Positions 26,264 to 37,280 are shown, numbered from the stretch's first letter. The stretch is 64,000 bases of DNA from Candidatus Methylophosphatis roskildensis (GCA_016708905.1 JADJEV010000003.1:1302001-1366000); one strand, 5' to 3'. Program-made: numbers and translations. Notes: generated by a model not told the origin, from the letters alone.

Positions 26264-26352
26264 GGCGGAGAGGGTGGGATTCGAACCCACGATAGAGTTG
26301 CCCCTATTCCGGTTTTCGAGACCGGCCCATTCAACCGCTCTGGCACCTCTCC
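26264..26352 (-). tRNA. tRNA-Ser (anticodon CGA)
   Basis: Class II tRNA on the minus strand: acceptor stem GGAGAGG/CCTCTCC, discriminator G and encoded CCA. The anticodon stem-loop is CCGGT-CTCGAAA-ACCGG, giving anticodon CGA (reads UCG). A long variable arm (AATAGGGGCAACTCTAT) and the T-loop GGTTCGAATCC are present. Length is 89 nt with CCA. It lies just downstream of serS and the AhpD-like gene on the same strand. Confidence 0.95.
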
Positions 26353-26444
26353 GGCGTCTCCAGGGCAGCATGGCCCCGGCGATTGAGGCGCGCATTATAC
26401 CGATTTTCCCTGGCCCGGCCAGCGCTACGCTCGCCGGCGGGCAA

Positions 26445-26816
26445 CTATGCGGCGGCGCCCTTTGGGGCAGCCAGACGAGCCGAGAATTCGTCGTAGGCGC
26501 GAATCGCTTCGGCGGCATACATAAGATTCGGTCCGCCCCCCATGTAAATAGCCACGGCGAGCGTTTCCACGAACTGCTCCCGGGTAACCCCGAGACGAAT
26601 CAGTTCCTTGACGTGGAATCCGATGCAGGCATCGCATCGCGTGGCAACCCCTATTGCAAGCGCGATCAGTTCCTTTTGCAGCTTGCTCAGCGCGCCGTCC
26701 TTGAGAGCGCCGCGCGACATCGCGCTGAATCCCTGCATCGCTTCCGGCGCTTCGGCGCGCAGCGATTCGAGCGCCCGCGAGACGTCCTGGGTGATTTCGA
26801 CAAAAGACTTCGACAC
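26445..26816 (-). CDS. Carboxymuconolactone decarboxylase / AhpD-like protein
   Basis: Small helical protein (123 aa) of the AhpD-like alkylhydroperoxidase group. The redox pair and proton-relay His appear as CDACIGFHVKEL (C-x2-C-x3-H, residues about 61-69), after the KELIALAIGVA helix. A peroxidase or thiol-disulfide role is likely, but the substrate is unknown. It sits between serS and tRNA-Ser. Confidence 0.88.
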   Translation of the reverse strand: MSKSFVEITQDVSRALESLRAEAPEAMQGFSAMSRGALKDGALSKLQKELIALAIGVATRCDACIGFHVKELIRLGVTREQFVETLAVAIYMGGGPNLMYAAEAIRAYDEFSARLAAPKGAAA

Positions 26817-26895
26817 GGCGACTCCGGGCGTATTTTAGAAAGCACTAATATAATCGTGCACCGCAAAAAGATCAATGCGGATGTTGGCCAGACCC

Positions 26896-28182
<1,287 letters not shown>

Positions 28183-28281
28183 GGTTCAACTAATCCCTGG
28201 TTTCCGTTTCCCGGACCCACACGGGTGCCTGGCCCGCGCCCACCAACCCGCGCCACAACCCGATCGGCATCGCGCAAGGTG

Positions 28282-29592
28282 TCACGACTTGCCCGCCTTG
28301 CGGTCGAGTTCGCGCAAGTGGGCAAGCTTTTCCGCGATCTTCGCTTCCATGCCACGGCCGGTCGGCGCATACCACGAAATTGGCGGCATGCCAGCCGGGA
28401 AATAGTCTTCACCGGCCGCGTAGGCATCGGCCTCGTCATGCGCGTAGCGATAGTCCTTGCCCAGCCCCATGTCCTTCATCAGCCGCGTAGGCGCATTGCG
28501 CAGATGATCCGGCACCAGCCGCGAACCGTCATCGGAAACGAATTTTCGAGCTGCATTGTACGCGCGGTACACGGCGTTCGATTTCGCCGCGCAGGCGAGA
28601 AAGATCACTGCTTGCGCCAGCGCCAGCTCGCCTTCGGGCGAGCCGAGCCGCTCGTAGGTGGCGCAGGCGTTGAGCGCGATCTCGAGGCCGCGCGGATCCG
28701 CCAGGCCGATGTCCTCGATCGCCATGCGAACAATGCGCCGTCCGAGATAGAGCGGGTCGGCCCCGCCATCGAGCATGCGTACCAGCCAGTACAACGAGGC
28801 GTCGGGGTTCGACCCGCGCACCGACTTGTGCAGGGCACTGATCTGGTCGTAGAAAGCATCGCCGCCCTTGTCGAACCGGCGCAGGTTGCGCGACAGGGCA
28901 TCGTCGAGAAACGCCGCATCGAGATCGCTTCGGCCGGCAGTCTGCGCGGCGGTCCGGATCTGTTCCAGCAGGTTCAGCAAGCGTCGCGCATCGCCGTCGG
29001 CCAGTCCGATCAAACGCGCGCGCGCATCGTCGTCGAAGGTCAGGTCCGGGACTGCGATCTTCCGGGCACGGGCGAACAGCTCGCCGAGTTCTTCGTCCGT
29101 GAGACTCTTGAGCACATAGACCGACGCCCGCGACAGCAGGGCCGAGTTCACCTCGAACGAGGGATTCTCGGTCGTGGCGCCGATGAAGGTCAGCAGCCCC
29201 GATTCGACGTAGGGTAAAAAAGCGTCCTGTTGCGCCTTGTTGAAGCGGTGAACCTCATCGACAAACAGTATCGTTCGGCGACCGCTTTGCGCGAGCGTGA
29301 CTTCGGCCCGGGTGATCGCCTCGCGGATGTCCTTGACGCCGGAAAAAACTGCCGACAGCGCGATGAATTCCGCGTCGAACGCTTCCGACATCAGCCGCGC
29401 GAGCGTGGTCTTGCCGACCCCGGGCGGGCCCCACAGGATCATCGAGTGCGGTTTGCCCGAATCGAATGCCAGCCGCAACGGTTTGCCGGGAGCCAGCAGA
29501 TGGGCCTGCCCGACCATCTCGTCGAGTGTTCGCGGCCGCAGCAACTCGGCCAGCGGCGCATGACTGGCGGCTCGCGCAAACAGATCGCTCAC
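28282..29592 (-). CDS. rarA: Replication-associated recombination ATPase RarA
   Basis: AAA+ ATPase (MgsA/WRNIP1 family, 436 aa) acting at stalled forks and related to clamp loaders. Walker A is GPPGVGKTTLARLM (residue ~54), Walker B is ILFVDEVHRFNK, and sensor 1 is FIGATTENPSFEVN. The C-terminal tetramerisation domain ends with YRYAHDEADAYAAGEDYFPAGM. It lies between lolA and serS. Confidence 0.97.
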   Translation of the reverse strand: MSDLFARAASHAPLAELLRPRTLDEMVGQAHLLAPGKPLRLAFDSGKPHSMILWGPPGVGKTTLARLMSEAFDAEFIALSAVFSGVKDIREAITRAEVTLAQSGRRTILFVDEVHRFNKAQQDAFLPYVESGLLTFIGATTENPSFEVNSALLSRASVYVLKSLTDEELGELFARARKIAVPDLTFDDDARARLIGLADGDARRLLNLLEQIRTAAQTAGRSDLDAAFLDDALSRNLRRFDKGGDAFYDQISALHKSVRGSNPDASLYWLVRMLDGGADPLYLGRRIVRMAIEDIGLADPRGLEIALNACATYERLGSPEGELALAQAVIFLACAAKSNAVYRAYNAARKFVSDDGSRLVPDHLRNAPTRLMKDMGLGKDYRYAHDEADAYAAGEDYFPAGMPPISWYAPTGRGMEAKIAEKLAHLRELDRKAGKS

Positions 29593-29598
29593 GCCGCC

Positions 29599-30225
29599 CT
29601 ACTCGCTGACCACGTCGGCACCGGCCGGCGCCGTGAAGCGAAACAGCTCGGCATCGAGCGCGGAATTGGCCTGCAGCGCACTGAATTCGAGCCGGGTGGT
29701 CTGGCCGAAGCTGTCTTTCAACTGCATTGCCTGCGGCAGGTTGTCGCGAAATCCGATCCGGACCAGCTCGAAGCTGCCGTCCGGCTGGTTCGGCGTCGCC
29801 TCGATCCACTCCAGCCCATCCGCGTTTCCGGCATTCTTGACGCTGAAGTTCGTCTCGAATGCGTTGTCGCCGGCAAGCAGGGCTGCCGGGCTGCTGCCGA
29901 GCGCGTTACCGACACGCTTGACCGTCACCTGGTTGAGATCCCGGTCATAAATCCACAGCTTTTCGCCGTCGCTCACCAGCAACTGGTAGTAGGGCTTGTC
30001 GTAAATCCAGCGGAACTTGCCCGGACGCGAGAAGGCGAAGCTCCCGCTGGAGATTTGCGGCTTACGGCCGGAACTGGCGCTCACCGTCTGGGTAAACGCC
30101 GCCTTCGCGCCGCGTGTGTTCTCGATGAATGTCCGCAGTTGCTCAATTCCGGCGGCATCGGCCATGCCGGACAACGTGACCGCCAGGGTGAGCAAGGCAG
30201 CTTTCAAGAGACGTACCGGTTTCAT
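29599..30225 (-). CDS. lolA: Outer-membrane lipoprotein carrier LolA
   Basis: Periplasmic chaperone that shuttles lipoproteins from LolCDE to LolB. It is 208 aa with a signal peptide (LLKAALLTLAVTLSGMADA) and the FSRPGKFRWIYDKPYYQLLVSDGEKLW LolA core split here for length at about residues 62-90. The ATG at 30,225 was chosen over a GTG two codons earlier. It is separated from rarA by only 6 bp, so the two are coexpressed. Confidence 0.95.
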   Translation of the reverse strand: MKPVRLLKAALLTLAVTLSGMADAAGIEQLRTFIENTRGAKAAFTQTVSASSGRKPQISSGSFAFSRPGKFRWIYDKPYYQLLVSDGEKLWIYDRDLNQVTVKRVGNALGSSPAALLAGDNAFETNFSVKNAGNADGLEWIEATPNQPDGSFELVRIGFRDNLPQAMQLKDSFGQTTRLEFSALQANSALDAELFRFTAPAGADVVSE

Positions 30226-30289
30226 GGACACTCGCTGATTGACGACGATAGGCGATCAACGCGCAACGCGCCGCCCTGGTTGGCGCGGA

Positions 30290-32587
30290 TTATTCAGCCT
30301 TTGCCGGGACCAGCACCTCGCGATTGCCGTTGCTGCCCATCGGCGAGACGAGGCCTGCCCGTTCCATCTGCTCGATCAGGCGCGCCGAGCGGTTGTAGCC
30401 GATGCGCAGGTGCCGCTGCACCAGGGAGATCGACGGGCGGCGGGTCTTGATGACGACCTCCACCGCCTGATCGTACAGCGGATCGGCTTCGGCATCGCCG
30501 TTGCCGCCCATCCCAAGGGCGTCCCCACCTTCGCCATCGCCGTCGATCGATGCGTCCAGGATGCCTTCGACATAGTCCGGCTGACCCAGGCTCTTCAGGT
30601 AGTTGACCACCTTGTGAACCTCGTCGTCGGCGACAAAGGCGCCGTGGACCCGAACCGGCAGCCCGGTGCCGGGTGCGAGATAGAGCATGTCGCCCTGGCC
30701 GAGCAGGGCTTCGGCACCCATCTGGTCGAGGATGGTGCGCGAATCGATCTTCGAAGAAACCTGGAACGCGACCCGCGTCGGAATGTTCGCCTTGATCAGG
30801 CCGGTGATGACGTCGACGCTCGGGCGCTGCGTGGCGAGGATCAGGTGGATGCCCGCCGCACGCGCCTTTTGCGCCAGCCGCGCGATCAGTTCCTCGACCT
30901 TCTTGCCGACCACCATCATCAGATCGGCGAGTTCGTCGATCACCACCACGATGAAGGGCATATGCGGCAGCGGTTCGGGCGAATCAGGCGTGATCGAGAA
31001 CGGATTGGTCAGTGGTGCACCGGCCTTCTGCGCGTCGGCGATCTGCTTGTTGTAGCCGGAAAGATTGCGCACACCGAGTGTGGCCATCAGCTTGTAGCGC
31101 CGCTCCATTTCGCCGACGCACCAGTTGAGCGCGTTGGCGGCATATTTCATGTCGGTGACCACCGGCGCCAGCAGGTGCGGAATGCCCTCGTAGACCGACA
31201 GCTCGAGCATTTTCGGGTCGACCAGGATCAGCCGCACATTGCTCGGCTCCGCCTTGTACAGCAGGGACAGGATCATCGCGTTGATGGCGACCGACTTGCC
31301 GGAGCCGGTCGTGCCGGCCACCAGCAGGTGGGGCATCTTCGCCAGATCCGCCACCTTCGGCAGGCCGCCGATGTCCTTGCCCAGCACCAGCGTCAGCGGC
31401 GAGTGCATATCATGATACTGGGCCGAGCCGAGTATCTCCGACAGGCGCACCACCTGGCGCTTGACGTTGGGGATCTCCAGCCCCATGCACGACTTGCCGG
31501 GGATCGTCTCGACCACGCGGATGCTGATCACCGACAGCGCGCGCGCCAGATCCTTCACCAGATTGACGATCTGGCTGCCCTTCACACCGACTGCCGGCTC
31601 GATCTCGTAGCGGGTAATGACCGGACCGGGGTAGGCAGCGAGCACCTTGACTTCGACGCCGAAGTCGCCCAGCTTGCGCTCGATCAGCCGCGAGGTGAAT
31701 TCCAGCGTGTCGGGCGAAGGCGGGTCGGCATCGGGCGCCGGTTCGTCGAGCAGTTCGAGCGGCGGCAGCGCGCCGCCGGGCAGTTCGCGGAACAGCGGTT
31801 GCTGCCGCTCCTTGTCGCGCCGACTGGACTTCGCCACCCCGATGACGGCCGGTTCGATGCGCAGCGGCGTCGCATCTTCGACATAGCGCTTGCGTTCGAT
31901 CTCGACGCCCTTCTCGCGCTTTTCTGCCACTTCGCGTCCGGCCCGGCGGTCCTGCCAGTTTTGCCACAGCCCGGCAAGCATCGCCCAAGCGTGTTCGAGA
32001 AACGCGCCAAATCGTTCGAAGATGGTGATCCACGACACCCCGAAGAACACACTGATGCTCGCCGCAAACAGCGCCAGCAGCAACAGGGTGCCGCCGGTGA
32101 AACCGAAGAATCGTCCGGCCAGCGTGGCGATCTCCTGGCCGATCATGCCGCCGGCGCCGAACGGCAAGGGCCCGGTGATGCTGTAGAAGCGCAGAGCCTC
32201 GATTCCGCTGCTCGCCACGATCAGCAGGACGAAGCCGACGAAAGCAATCCAGAACGGCCGCCGATCGGCGACGAAGAACCGATTGACTCGGCGATATCCC
32301 CACAGTACGGAAATCACCAGGTAGGCGACGCACCACCAGGCCGAGAAACCGAACAGCGCAAACAGCAAGTCGGCAACCCAGGCACCGAACGGCCCACCGG
32401 GATTGGCGATGTGCTCGATCGTCGAGGCGTGAGACCAGCCGGGATCGGCTGTGCTGTACCCCGCAAGAACCATCGCGACAAACGCTGCAAGGACACCGAG
32501 CAACAGCCAGCGCGCCTCCTGCAGCAGCGAAGCGATCTTCTCCGGCAATGGCTGGGGGGCGTTGCGGGTGGAAGTGCGGGAATGCAT
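30290..32587 (-). CDS. ftsK: DNA translocase FtsK
   Basis: Septum-anchored DNA pump that coordinates chromosome dimer resolution with division. It is 765 aa: four N-terminal membrane helices (to about residue 185), a short linker, then the RecA-like motor with Walker A GTTGSGKSVAINAMI (~395) and Walker B VVVIDELADLMMV (~510). A C-terminal gamma winged-helix domain (SISLVQRHLRIGYNRSARL) would read KOPS. The linker is much shorter than in E. coli, as in most betaproteobacteria. The ATG at 32,587 was chosen because upstream sequence is not FtsK-like. Confidence 0.96.
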   Translation of the reverse strand: MHSRTSTRNAPQPLPEKIASLLQEARWLLLGVLAAFVAMVLAGYSTADPGWSHASTIEHIANPGGPFGAWVADLLFALFGFSAWWCVAYLVISVLWGYRRVNRFFVADRRPFWIAFVGFVLLIVASSGIEALRFYSITGPLPFGAGGMIGQEIATLAGRFFGFTGGTLLLLALFAASISVFFGVSWITIFERFGAFLEHAWAMLAGLWQNWQDRRAGREVAEKREKGVEIERKRYVEDATPLRIEPAVIGVAKSSRRDKERQQPLFRELPGGALPPLELLDEPAPDADPPSPDTLEFTSRLIERKLGDFGVEVKVLAAYPGPVITRYEIEPAVGVKGSQIVNLVKDLARALSVISIRVVETIPGKSCMGLEIPNVKRQVVRLSEILGSAQYHDMHSPLTLVLGKDIGGLPKVADLAKMPHLLVAGTTGSGKSVAINAMILSLLYKAEPSNVRLILVDPKMLELSVYEGIPHLLAPVVTDMKYAANALNWCVGEMERRYKLMATLGVRNLSGYNKQIADAQKAGAPLTNPFSITPDSPEPLPHMPFIVVVIDELADLMMVVGKKVEELIARLAQKARAAGIHLILATQRPSVDVITGLIKANIPTRVAFQVSSKIDSRTILDQMGAEALLGQGDMLYLAPGTGLPVRVHGAFVADDEVHKVVNYLKSLGQPDYVEGILDASIDGDGEGGDALGMGGNGDAEADPLYDQAVEVVIKTRRPSISLVQRHLRIGYNRSARLIEQMERAGLVSPMGSNGNREVLVPAKAE

Positions 32588-32708
32588 CGAGGTCGGGGTT
32601 CGGGCGTTGCAGACGCGGGTTGCGCAACCGATCGGCCGTCGGCTACGACCGCTTGCCCGGATTATACAGGCGGGCAATTATGGCAGCCGCGCCCGCTCAA
32701 CGGGGGAT

Positions 32709-33377
32709 TCAGATCGTATTGATCCGTTCACGCAGGAAGACCTTGCCATCGGTCTCTTCGATCAGCCCCTGCACCTGCAGATCCTTCATGACGCGGCTTA
32801 CCATCTCGCGCGAGGCACCGATCATCTTGGCAATGTCCTGCTTGGAGATCTTCTTGGTCACCACCTGCTGGCCGCCGACGTTTTCCGCCATGTCGAGCAG
32901 CAACCGGGCCACCCGGCCGTAGACGTCCATCAGCGCGAGGCTCTCGATCTTGCGGTCTGCCACCCGCAGACGCTGAATCAGATTCTTCATGAACTGCAGC
33001 GAAACTTCGAAATTCTCCTGCAGCACGCGCTTGAAATCGCCCTTGGACATCACCACCAGATTGGTCGACGACACCGCAAGCACGGTCGCCGAACGGGGAT
33101 TCTCGTCCAGCACGCCCATTTCGCCGAACACCTCGCCCGGGCCGAGCATGGTCAGGATGACCTCGCGCCCCTCCTCGTCACTGACCAGAACCTTCAGGTT
33201 GCCCGACAGGACGAAGTACACGAAATCGGTGCGATCGCCGGCATGGACCACCGTCGAGCCGCGCGCGACGTTGCGCAGCATGGAGCAGCGGGCGATCGAT
33301 TCGAGACGATCGTCCGGCAGATTCTGGTACATCTGGAAGGATCTGAGTGCGGCCAGCGATACCGGATGATTCGACAT
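32709..33377 (-). CDS. Crp/Fnr-family transcriptional regulator
   Basis: Cyclic-nucleotide-binding-fold regulator of 222 aa. The N-terminal cNMP domain includes GEVFGEMGVLDENPRSATV, similar to Crp phosphate-binding cassettes. The C-terminal HTH contains ISKQDIAKMIGASREMVSRVMKDL, a Crp-type recognition helix. No Fe-S cysteine cluster is present, so it is not FNR. AGGAG lies 8 bp before the ATG. It occupies the position where enterobacteria have lrp, between trxB and ftsK; its effector is unknown. Confidence 0.9.
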   Translation of the reverse strand: MSNHPVSLAALRSFQMYQNLPDDRLESIARCSMLRNVARGSTVVHAGDRTDFVYFVLSGNLKVLVSDEEGREVILTMLGPGEVFGEMGVLDENPRSATVLAVSSTNLVVMSKGDFKRVLQENFEVSLQFMKNLIQRLRVADRKIESLALMDVYGRVARLLLDMAENVGGQQVVTKKISKQDIAKMIGASREMVSRVMKDLQVQGLIEETDGKVFLRERINTI

Positions 33378-33597
33378 CTGCAACTCCTGACTTTGTGCTT
33401 TTGGTGAAAGAACCTCTCGGGCACAGTTCAATAGCCCACTGAAACCATGGCTGCCGCCAGCGCGACGATCCGAGTTTCACTCTCTGCAAGAATGGGATTA
33501 TTCTTTCATCAAGCAATTAGCGCAATACCCGTTGCAAATTCTTGTGTTCTTCGGTTCCGGCAATCGCCGCCTCGAACGGCCGCCGAGAGCCCCGGGA

Positions 33598-33603
33598 TAT
33601 AAT
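33598..33603 (+). promoter_or_regulatory. Likely -10 element for trxB
   Basis: A perfect TATAAT 58 bp upstream of the trxB ATG, in the 283-bp divergent region shared with the Crp/Fnr-type gene. No convincing -35 is seen at 16-18 bp. Confidence 0.45.
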
Positions 33604-33660
33604 CGTCGCCAGACACCGCGAAGAACGTCGCAAGCCTCCAAACCCCGATCGGACACCACC

Positions 33661-34617
33661 ATGGCCACGACCAACCGACATGAACGCCTGATCATTCTAG
33701 GCTCCGGCCCGGCCGGTTACTCGGCAGCCGTTTACGCTGCGCGGGCGAACCTGGCACCCGTGCTGATAACCGGCCTCGCCCAGGGTGGCCAGTTGATGAC
33801 CACCACCGACGTGGATAACTGGCCGGCCGACGCCGAAGGTGTTCAGGGCCCGGAACTGATGGCCCGTTTCGAAGCCCATGCCAAGCGCTTCAATACCGAG
33901 CTTGTTTTCGACCAGATCCACACGGTCAAGCTCACCGAGCGCCCATTCAGTCTGATCGGCGATGCCGGCACCTACACCTGCGATGCCCTGATCATCGCCA
34001 CCGGCGCCACCGCCAAGTATCTCGGGCTTCCTTCGGAACAAGCGTTCTCGGGGCGCGGCGTCTCGGCCTGCGCAACCTGTGACGGATTCTTCTACCGCGA
34101 CCAGAAGGTCGCGGTGATCGGTGGCGGCAACACGGCGGTCGAGGAAGCACTCCACCTCGCCAACATCGCATCGCACGTAACGGTCGTGCATCGTCGAAAC
34201 AAGCTTCGCGGCGAAAAGATCCTCCAGGACAAACTGTTCGAAAAGGAGCGTGCCGGCAAGGTTACGATCAGCTGGGATCATACGCTGGACGAGATTCTCG
34301 GCGACAGCACCGGCGTTACCGGCATGCGCGTGAAGAGCGTCAAGACCGGCGCAACTGAAGACGTGGCGCTGCAGGGCGTCTTCATCGCCATTGGCCATCA
34401 GCCCAATACCGAGATTTTCGCCGGCCAGCTCGAGATGGTGAACGGCTACATCGTCACCAAGGGCGGGCGTGAAGGTGATGCCACGGCCACCAGCATTCCC
34501 GGCGTGTTCGCCGCCGGCGACGTGCAGGACCACATCTACCGGCAGGCGGTCACCAGTGCCGGCTCCGGTTGCATGGCTGCGCTCGACGCCGAGCGCTATC
34601 TCGACGGCTTGAACTGA
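33661..34617 (+). CDS. trxB: Thioredoxin reductase
   Basis: FAD- and NADPH-dependent reductase (318 aa) that reduces thioredoxin. The N-terminal FAD motif is GSGPAGYSAAVYAARA, the redox-active CATC disulfide lies in SACATCDGFFY (about residue 138), the NADPH motif is VIGGGNTAVEEAL, and the C-terminal FAD motif is GVFAAGDVQD. The ATG at 33,661 gives the family length. Divergent from the Crp/Fnr gene. Confidence 0.97.
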   Translation: MATTNRHERLIILGSGPAGYSAAVYAARANLAPVLITGLAQGGQLMTTTDVDNWPADAEGVQGPELMARFEAHAKRFNTELVFDQIHTVKLTERPFSLIGDAGTYTCDALIIATGATAKYLGLPSEQAFSGRGVSACATCDGFFYRDQKVAVIGGGNTAVEEALHLANIASHVTVVHRRNKLRGEKILQDKLFEKERAGKVTISWDHTLDEILGDSTGVTGMRVKSVKTGATEDVALQGVFIAIGHQPNTEIFAGQLEMVNGYIVTKGGREGDATATSIPGVFAAGDVQDHIYRQAVTSAGSGCMAALDAERYLDGLN

Positions 34618-34663
34618 GCGACGCGGGCCCATTCGCCTCACGGATGGTCGTCAGCCGGCAGTC

Positions 34664-35239
34664 ATGCGAAAGAGATCTCCTCCGTCCGCGAGCGACGACG
34701 ACGCCGCCGCCATGTTCCGCGAGGCGGTCGCCGACGCGACGCCGATCGCCAGCGACCGCTTCCACCACGAACCGCCTGCGCCGCAGCCAATTCCCCGCCA
34801 GCGTAGTGCCGACGAACGCGCTGCGCTGCGGGAATCTTTGACCGATCTGCAATCCCTCGATCTGGCGCTCGAAGGCGGCGACGAGCCGAATTTCGTGCGC
34901 GATGGCCTGCCGCGCACCGTTCTGCGCGACTTGCGCCGCGGTCGCTGGGTGGTTCAGGAACAGATCGACCTGCATGGCGCGACCCGCAACCTCGCTCGCG
35001 AGTTGTTGCGCGACTTGATTGCCGAGGCGGTTCGCCGGGAAGTTCGATGCCTGCGGGTAATCCACGGCAAAGGGCTCGGCTCGCCGGGGCGCGAGCCCGT
35101 GCTCAAGGGGCTGGTCCGCGGCTGGCTCGCGGCGCGGCCCGAGGTGCTGGCCTTTTGCCAGGCGCGCGGGCACGACGGCGGTGCGGGCGCCTTGATCGTA
35201 CTTTTGCGCAGCGGCAGAAAGCACGACGGCGCTGCCTGA
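34664..35239 (+). CDS. Smr-domain protein (SmrB/YfcN-like)
   Basis: 191-aa protein with a charged N-terminal region and a C-terminal Smr (MutS2-related) domain: QIDLHGATRNLARELL, then the nuclease HGKGLGSPG motif and a final GGAGALIVLLR strand. SmrB-type proteins cut mRNA at collided ribosomes in E. coli. It is 46 bp downstream of trxB on the same strand and ends in a hairpin shared with glnB. Confidence 0.9.
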   Translation: MRKRSPPSASDDDAAAMFREAVADATPIASDRFHHEPPAPQPIPRQRSADERAALRESLTDLQSLDLALEGGDEPNFVRDGLPRTVLRDLRRGRWVVQEQIDLHGATRNLARELLRDLIAEAVRREVRCLRVIHGKGLGSPGREPVLKGLVRGWLAARPEVLAFCQARGHDGGAGALIVLLRSGRKHDGAA

Positions 35240-35250
35240 GCAGCGCCGTC
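35225..35250. terminator. Candidate bidirectional terminator hairpin
   Basis: Perfect 11-bp stem GACGGCGCTGC / GCAGCGCCGTC with a 4-nt loop between the convergent Smr and glnB genes. It overlaps the last codons of the Smr gene. No U-run follows on either strand, so strength is uncertain. Confidence 0.5.
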
Positions 35251-35267
35251 ATCGCACACGGCCTGTG

Positions 35268-35606
35268 TCAGATCGCCGCTTCGTCGGTTTCGCCGGTGCG
35301 GATGCGGACGATGCCTTCGACCGGGGTGACGAAGATTTTGCCGTCGCCGATCTTGCCGGTGCGTGCCGACTTGACGATCGCGTCGATCGCCAGCTCCGCG
35401 GTGGCTTCCGCGACGATCACCTCGATCTTCACCTTGGGCAGGAAGTCGACGACATACTCGGCGCCACGATACAACTCGGTGTGCCCCTTCTGTCGTCCAA
35501 ACCCCTTGACCTCGGTCACGGTCAGGCCGGTTATCCCGACCTCCGACAGTGCTTCGCGCACCTCGTCGAGCTTGAATGGTTTGATGATGGCTTCGATCTT
35601 CTTCAT
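35268..35606 (-). CDS. glnB: Nitrogen regulatory protein P-II (GlnB)
   Basis: Trimeric signalling protein (112 aa) that integrates 2-oxoglutarate, ATP/ADP and glutamine status. The T-loop with the uridylylation Tyr is present (GHTELYRGAEYVVDFLPK, Tyr51), along with the C-terminal ATP-binding signature GKIGDGKIFVTPVEGIVRIRTGE (shown here as two adjacent parts around residue 83-105). It lies 50 bp downstream of nadE, same strand, so the two are probably cotranscribed. Confidence 0.95.
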   Translation of the reverse strand: MKKIEAIIKPFKLDEVREALSEVGITGLTVTEVKGFGRQKGHTELYRGAEYVVDFLPKVKIEVIVAEATAELAIDAIVKSARTGKIGDGKIFVTPVEGIVRIRTGETDEAAI

Positions 35607-35656
35607 GCGCTTCGCTCCATGCAGTCTCTGACGTTCTGCGGGTCGCCCGGCTCGCG

Positions 35657-37280
35657 TCACCACTCGTCGGTATAGCGCGATGTTATCGGATAACGCCAAT
35701 CCTTGCCGAATCCGCGTTGCGTCACCCGTATGCCGACCGGCGACTGGCGCCGCTTGTATTCGCTGCGCTTAAGCATCTGCACGATGCGCCGAACGTCGGT
35801 CTCCTCGAAGCCCTTGGCCACCATTTCACGCGGGCTTTCGTCAAGTTCCATGTAGCACCGGATGATCGCATCGAGCGTTTCGTAAGGCGGCAAGGTGTCC
35901 TGGTCGGTCTGGTCCGGGCTTGAGTTCGGCCGAAGGCAGGCGTGTCAGGATGTTCTGCGGAATCACTGGCGACACGCCGTTGCGCCAGGCGCACAAACGA
36001 TAGACGAAGGTCTTGAAGATGTCCTTGATCACCGCGAAGCCGCCTGCCATGTCGCCGTAGAGTGTGGCATAGCCGACCGCCATTTCGCTCTTGTTGCCGG
36101 TTGTCAGCACGATCGACCCGAACTTGTTCGACAATGCCATCAGGATCATGCCGCGAATGCGCGCCTGCAGGTTCTCTTCGGTGGCATCGGCGGCGCGCCC
36201 GGCAAACTCCTTCGCCAGCATTGTCTCGAAGGTCTTCATCGCCGGCTCGATCGGGATCTCGTCGTAGCGAATGCCGAGGTTTGCCACCAGCTCGCGCGAG
36301 TCGTCGAGGCTCATCTGCGCCGTGTAGGGAGAAGGCATCATCACAGCCCGCACCTTTCCGGGACCGAGCGCATCGACCGCGACCGCCAGCGTCAGCGCGG
36401 AATCCACGCCCCCCGACAGGCCGATGATCGCACCGGGAAAGCCGTTTTTTCCAAGGTAGTCGCGCACGCCGAGATTGAGCGCGGCATAGACATCGGCCTC
36501 CAGTGACTGGGCGGCGGCAATCCCGCCACGCTGCAGATCGCCATCGACGAACTCGATGATATCGAGCGACTCCTCGAACGACGATGCCTGATAGACCAGA
36601 TCGCCGCGCGCATCGAGCGCGAACGACGCGCCGTCGAATACCAGTTCGTCCTGCCCGCCAACCAGGTTGGCGTAGACTACCGGCATATTGGTGTCGGCGA
36701 TCCGGCTGCGCAACACCTCGTAGCGGCGCGCCTGCTTGTTCATGTGATAGGGCGACGCATTGAGCGCCAGCAGCAATTGCGCGCCGGCAGCATGCGCGGC
36801 ATCGGCCGCACCGGGCTCCCACACATCGGCGCAGATGTTGATGCCGCACGCGACCCCGTTGACCGCGATCACGCAGGCCCGATCGCCGGGGTCGAAGTAG
36901 CGCTCCTCGTCGAACACCTCGTAATTGGGCAGACGGTGCTTGCGATAGACCGTGACGACCCGTCCGCCCTGGATCACCGCAGCCCCGTTGTAGCGGCGCT
37001 CGCCCTCGGCCTCGGGAAAGCCGACGATCAGGGTAATGCCGTGCACCTCTGTCGCGAGCGCGCCCAGTTCCCGCGCGCAGGCACGGTAGAAATCGGGCCG
37101 CAACAGCAGATCCTCGGGCGGATAACCGCACAGGGCGAGTTCCGGCGTAATCACGATATCGGCGCCGGCATCGCGGGCCCGCGAGCACATCTCGCCTATC
37201 CGCCGTGCATTGCCAGCGAGATCGCCGAGCACGCAATTGAGCTGGGCAATGGCAATCCGTAACGTCGGCGGTCTGGACAT
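35657..37280 (-). CDS. nadE: Glutamine-dependent NAD+ synthetase (frameshifted)
   Basis: Two-domain enzyme that converts deamido-NAD to NAD using glutamine. The N-terminal amidase (nitrilase fold) shows Glu in PELALCGYPPEDL, Lys in YRKHRLPNYEVFDE and the Cys in INICADVWEP. The synthetase domain shows the P-loop GLSGGVDSAL (about residue 288) and TTGNKSEMAVGY. Near residue 460 the frame breaks at a GGG run (35,916-35,918): dropping one base joins SAELKP to DQTDQDTLPPYETLD and continues to the proper end at 35,657. As read, the frame instead stops at 35,841. The rest is intact, so a consensus error is likely. Confidence 0.9.

Noticed and set aside
30239..32722. Very long plus-strand ORF (about 827 codons) opposite ftsK
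   Set aside because: Its translation is His/Arg/Gln-rich and repeats no known fold; it mirrors the codon pattern of ftsK in a GC-rich genome and is an antisense shadow.
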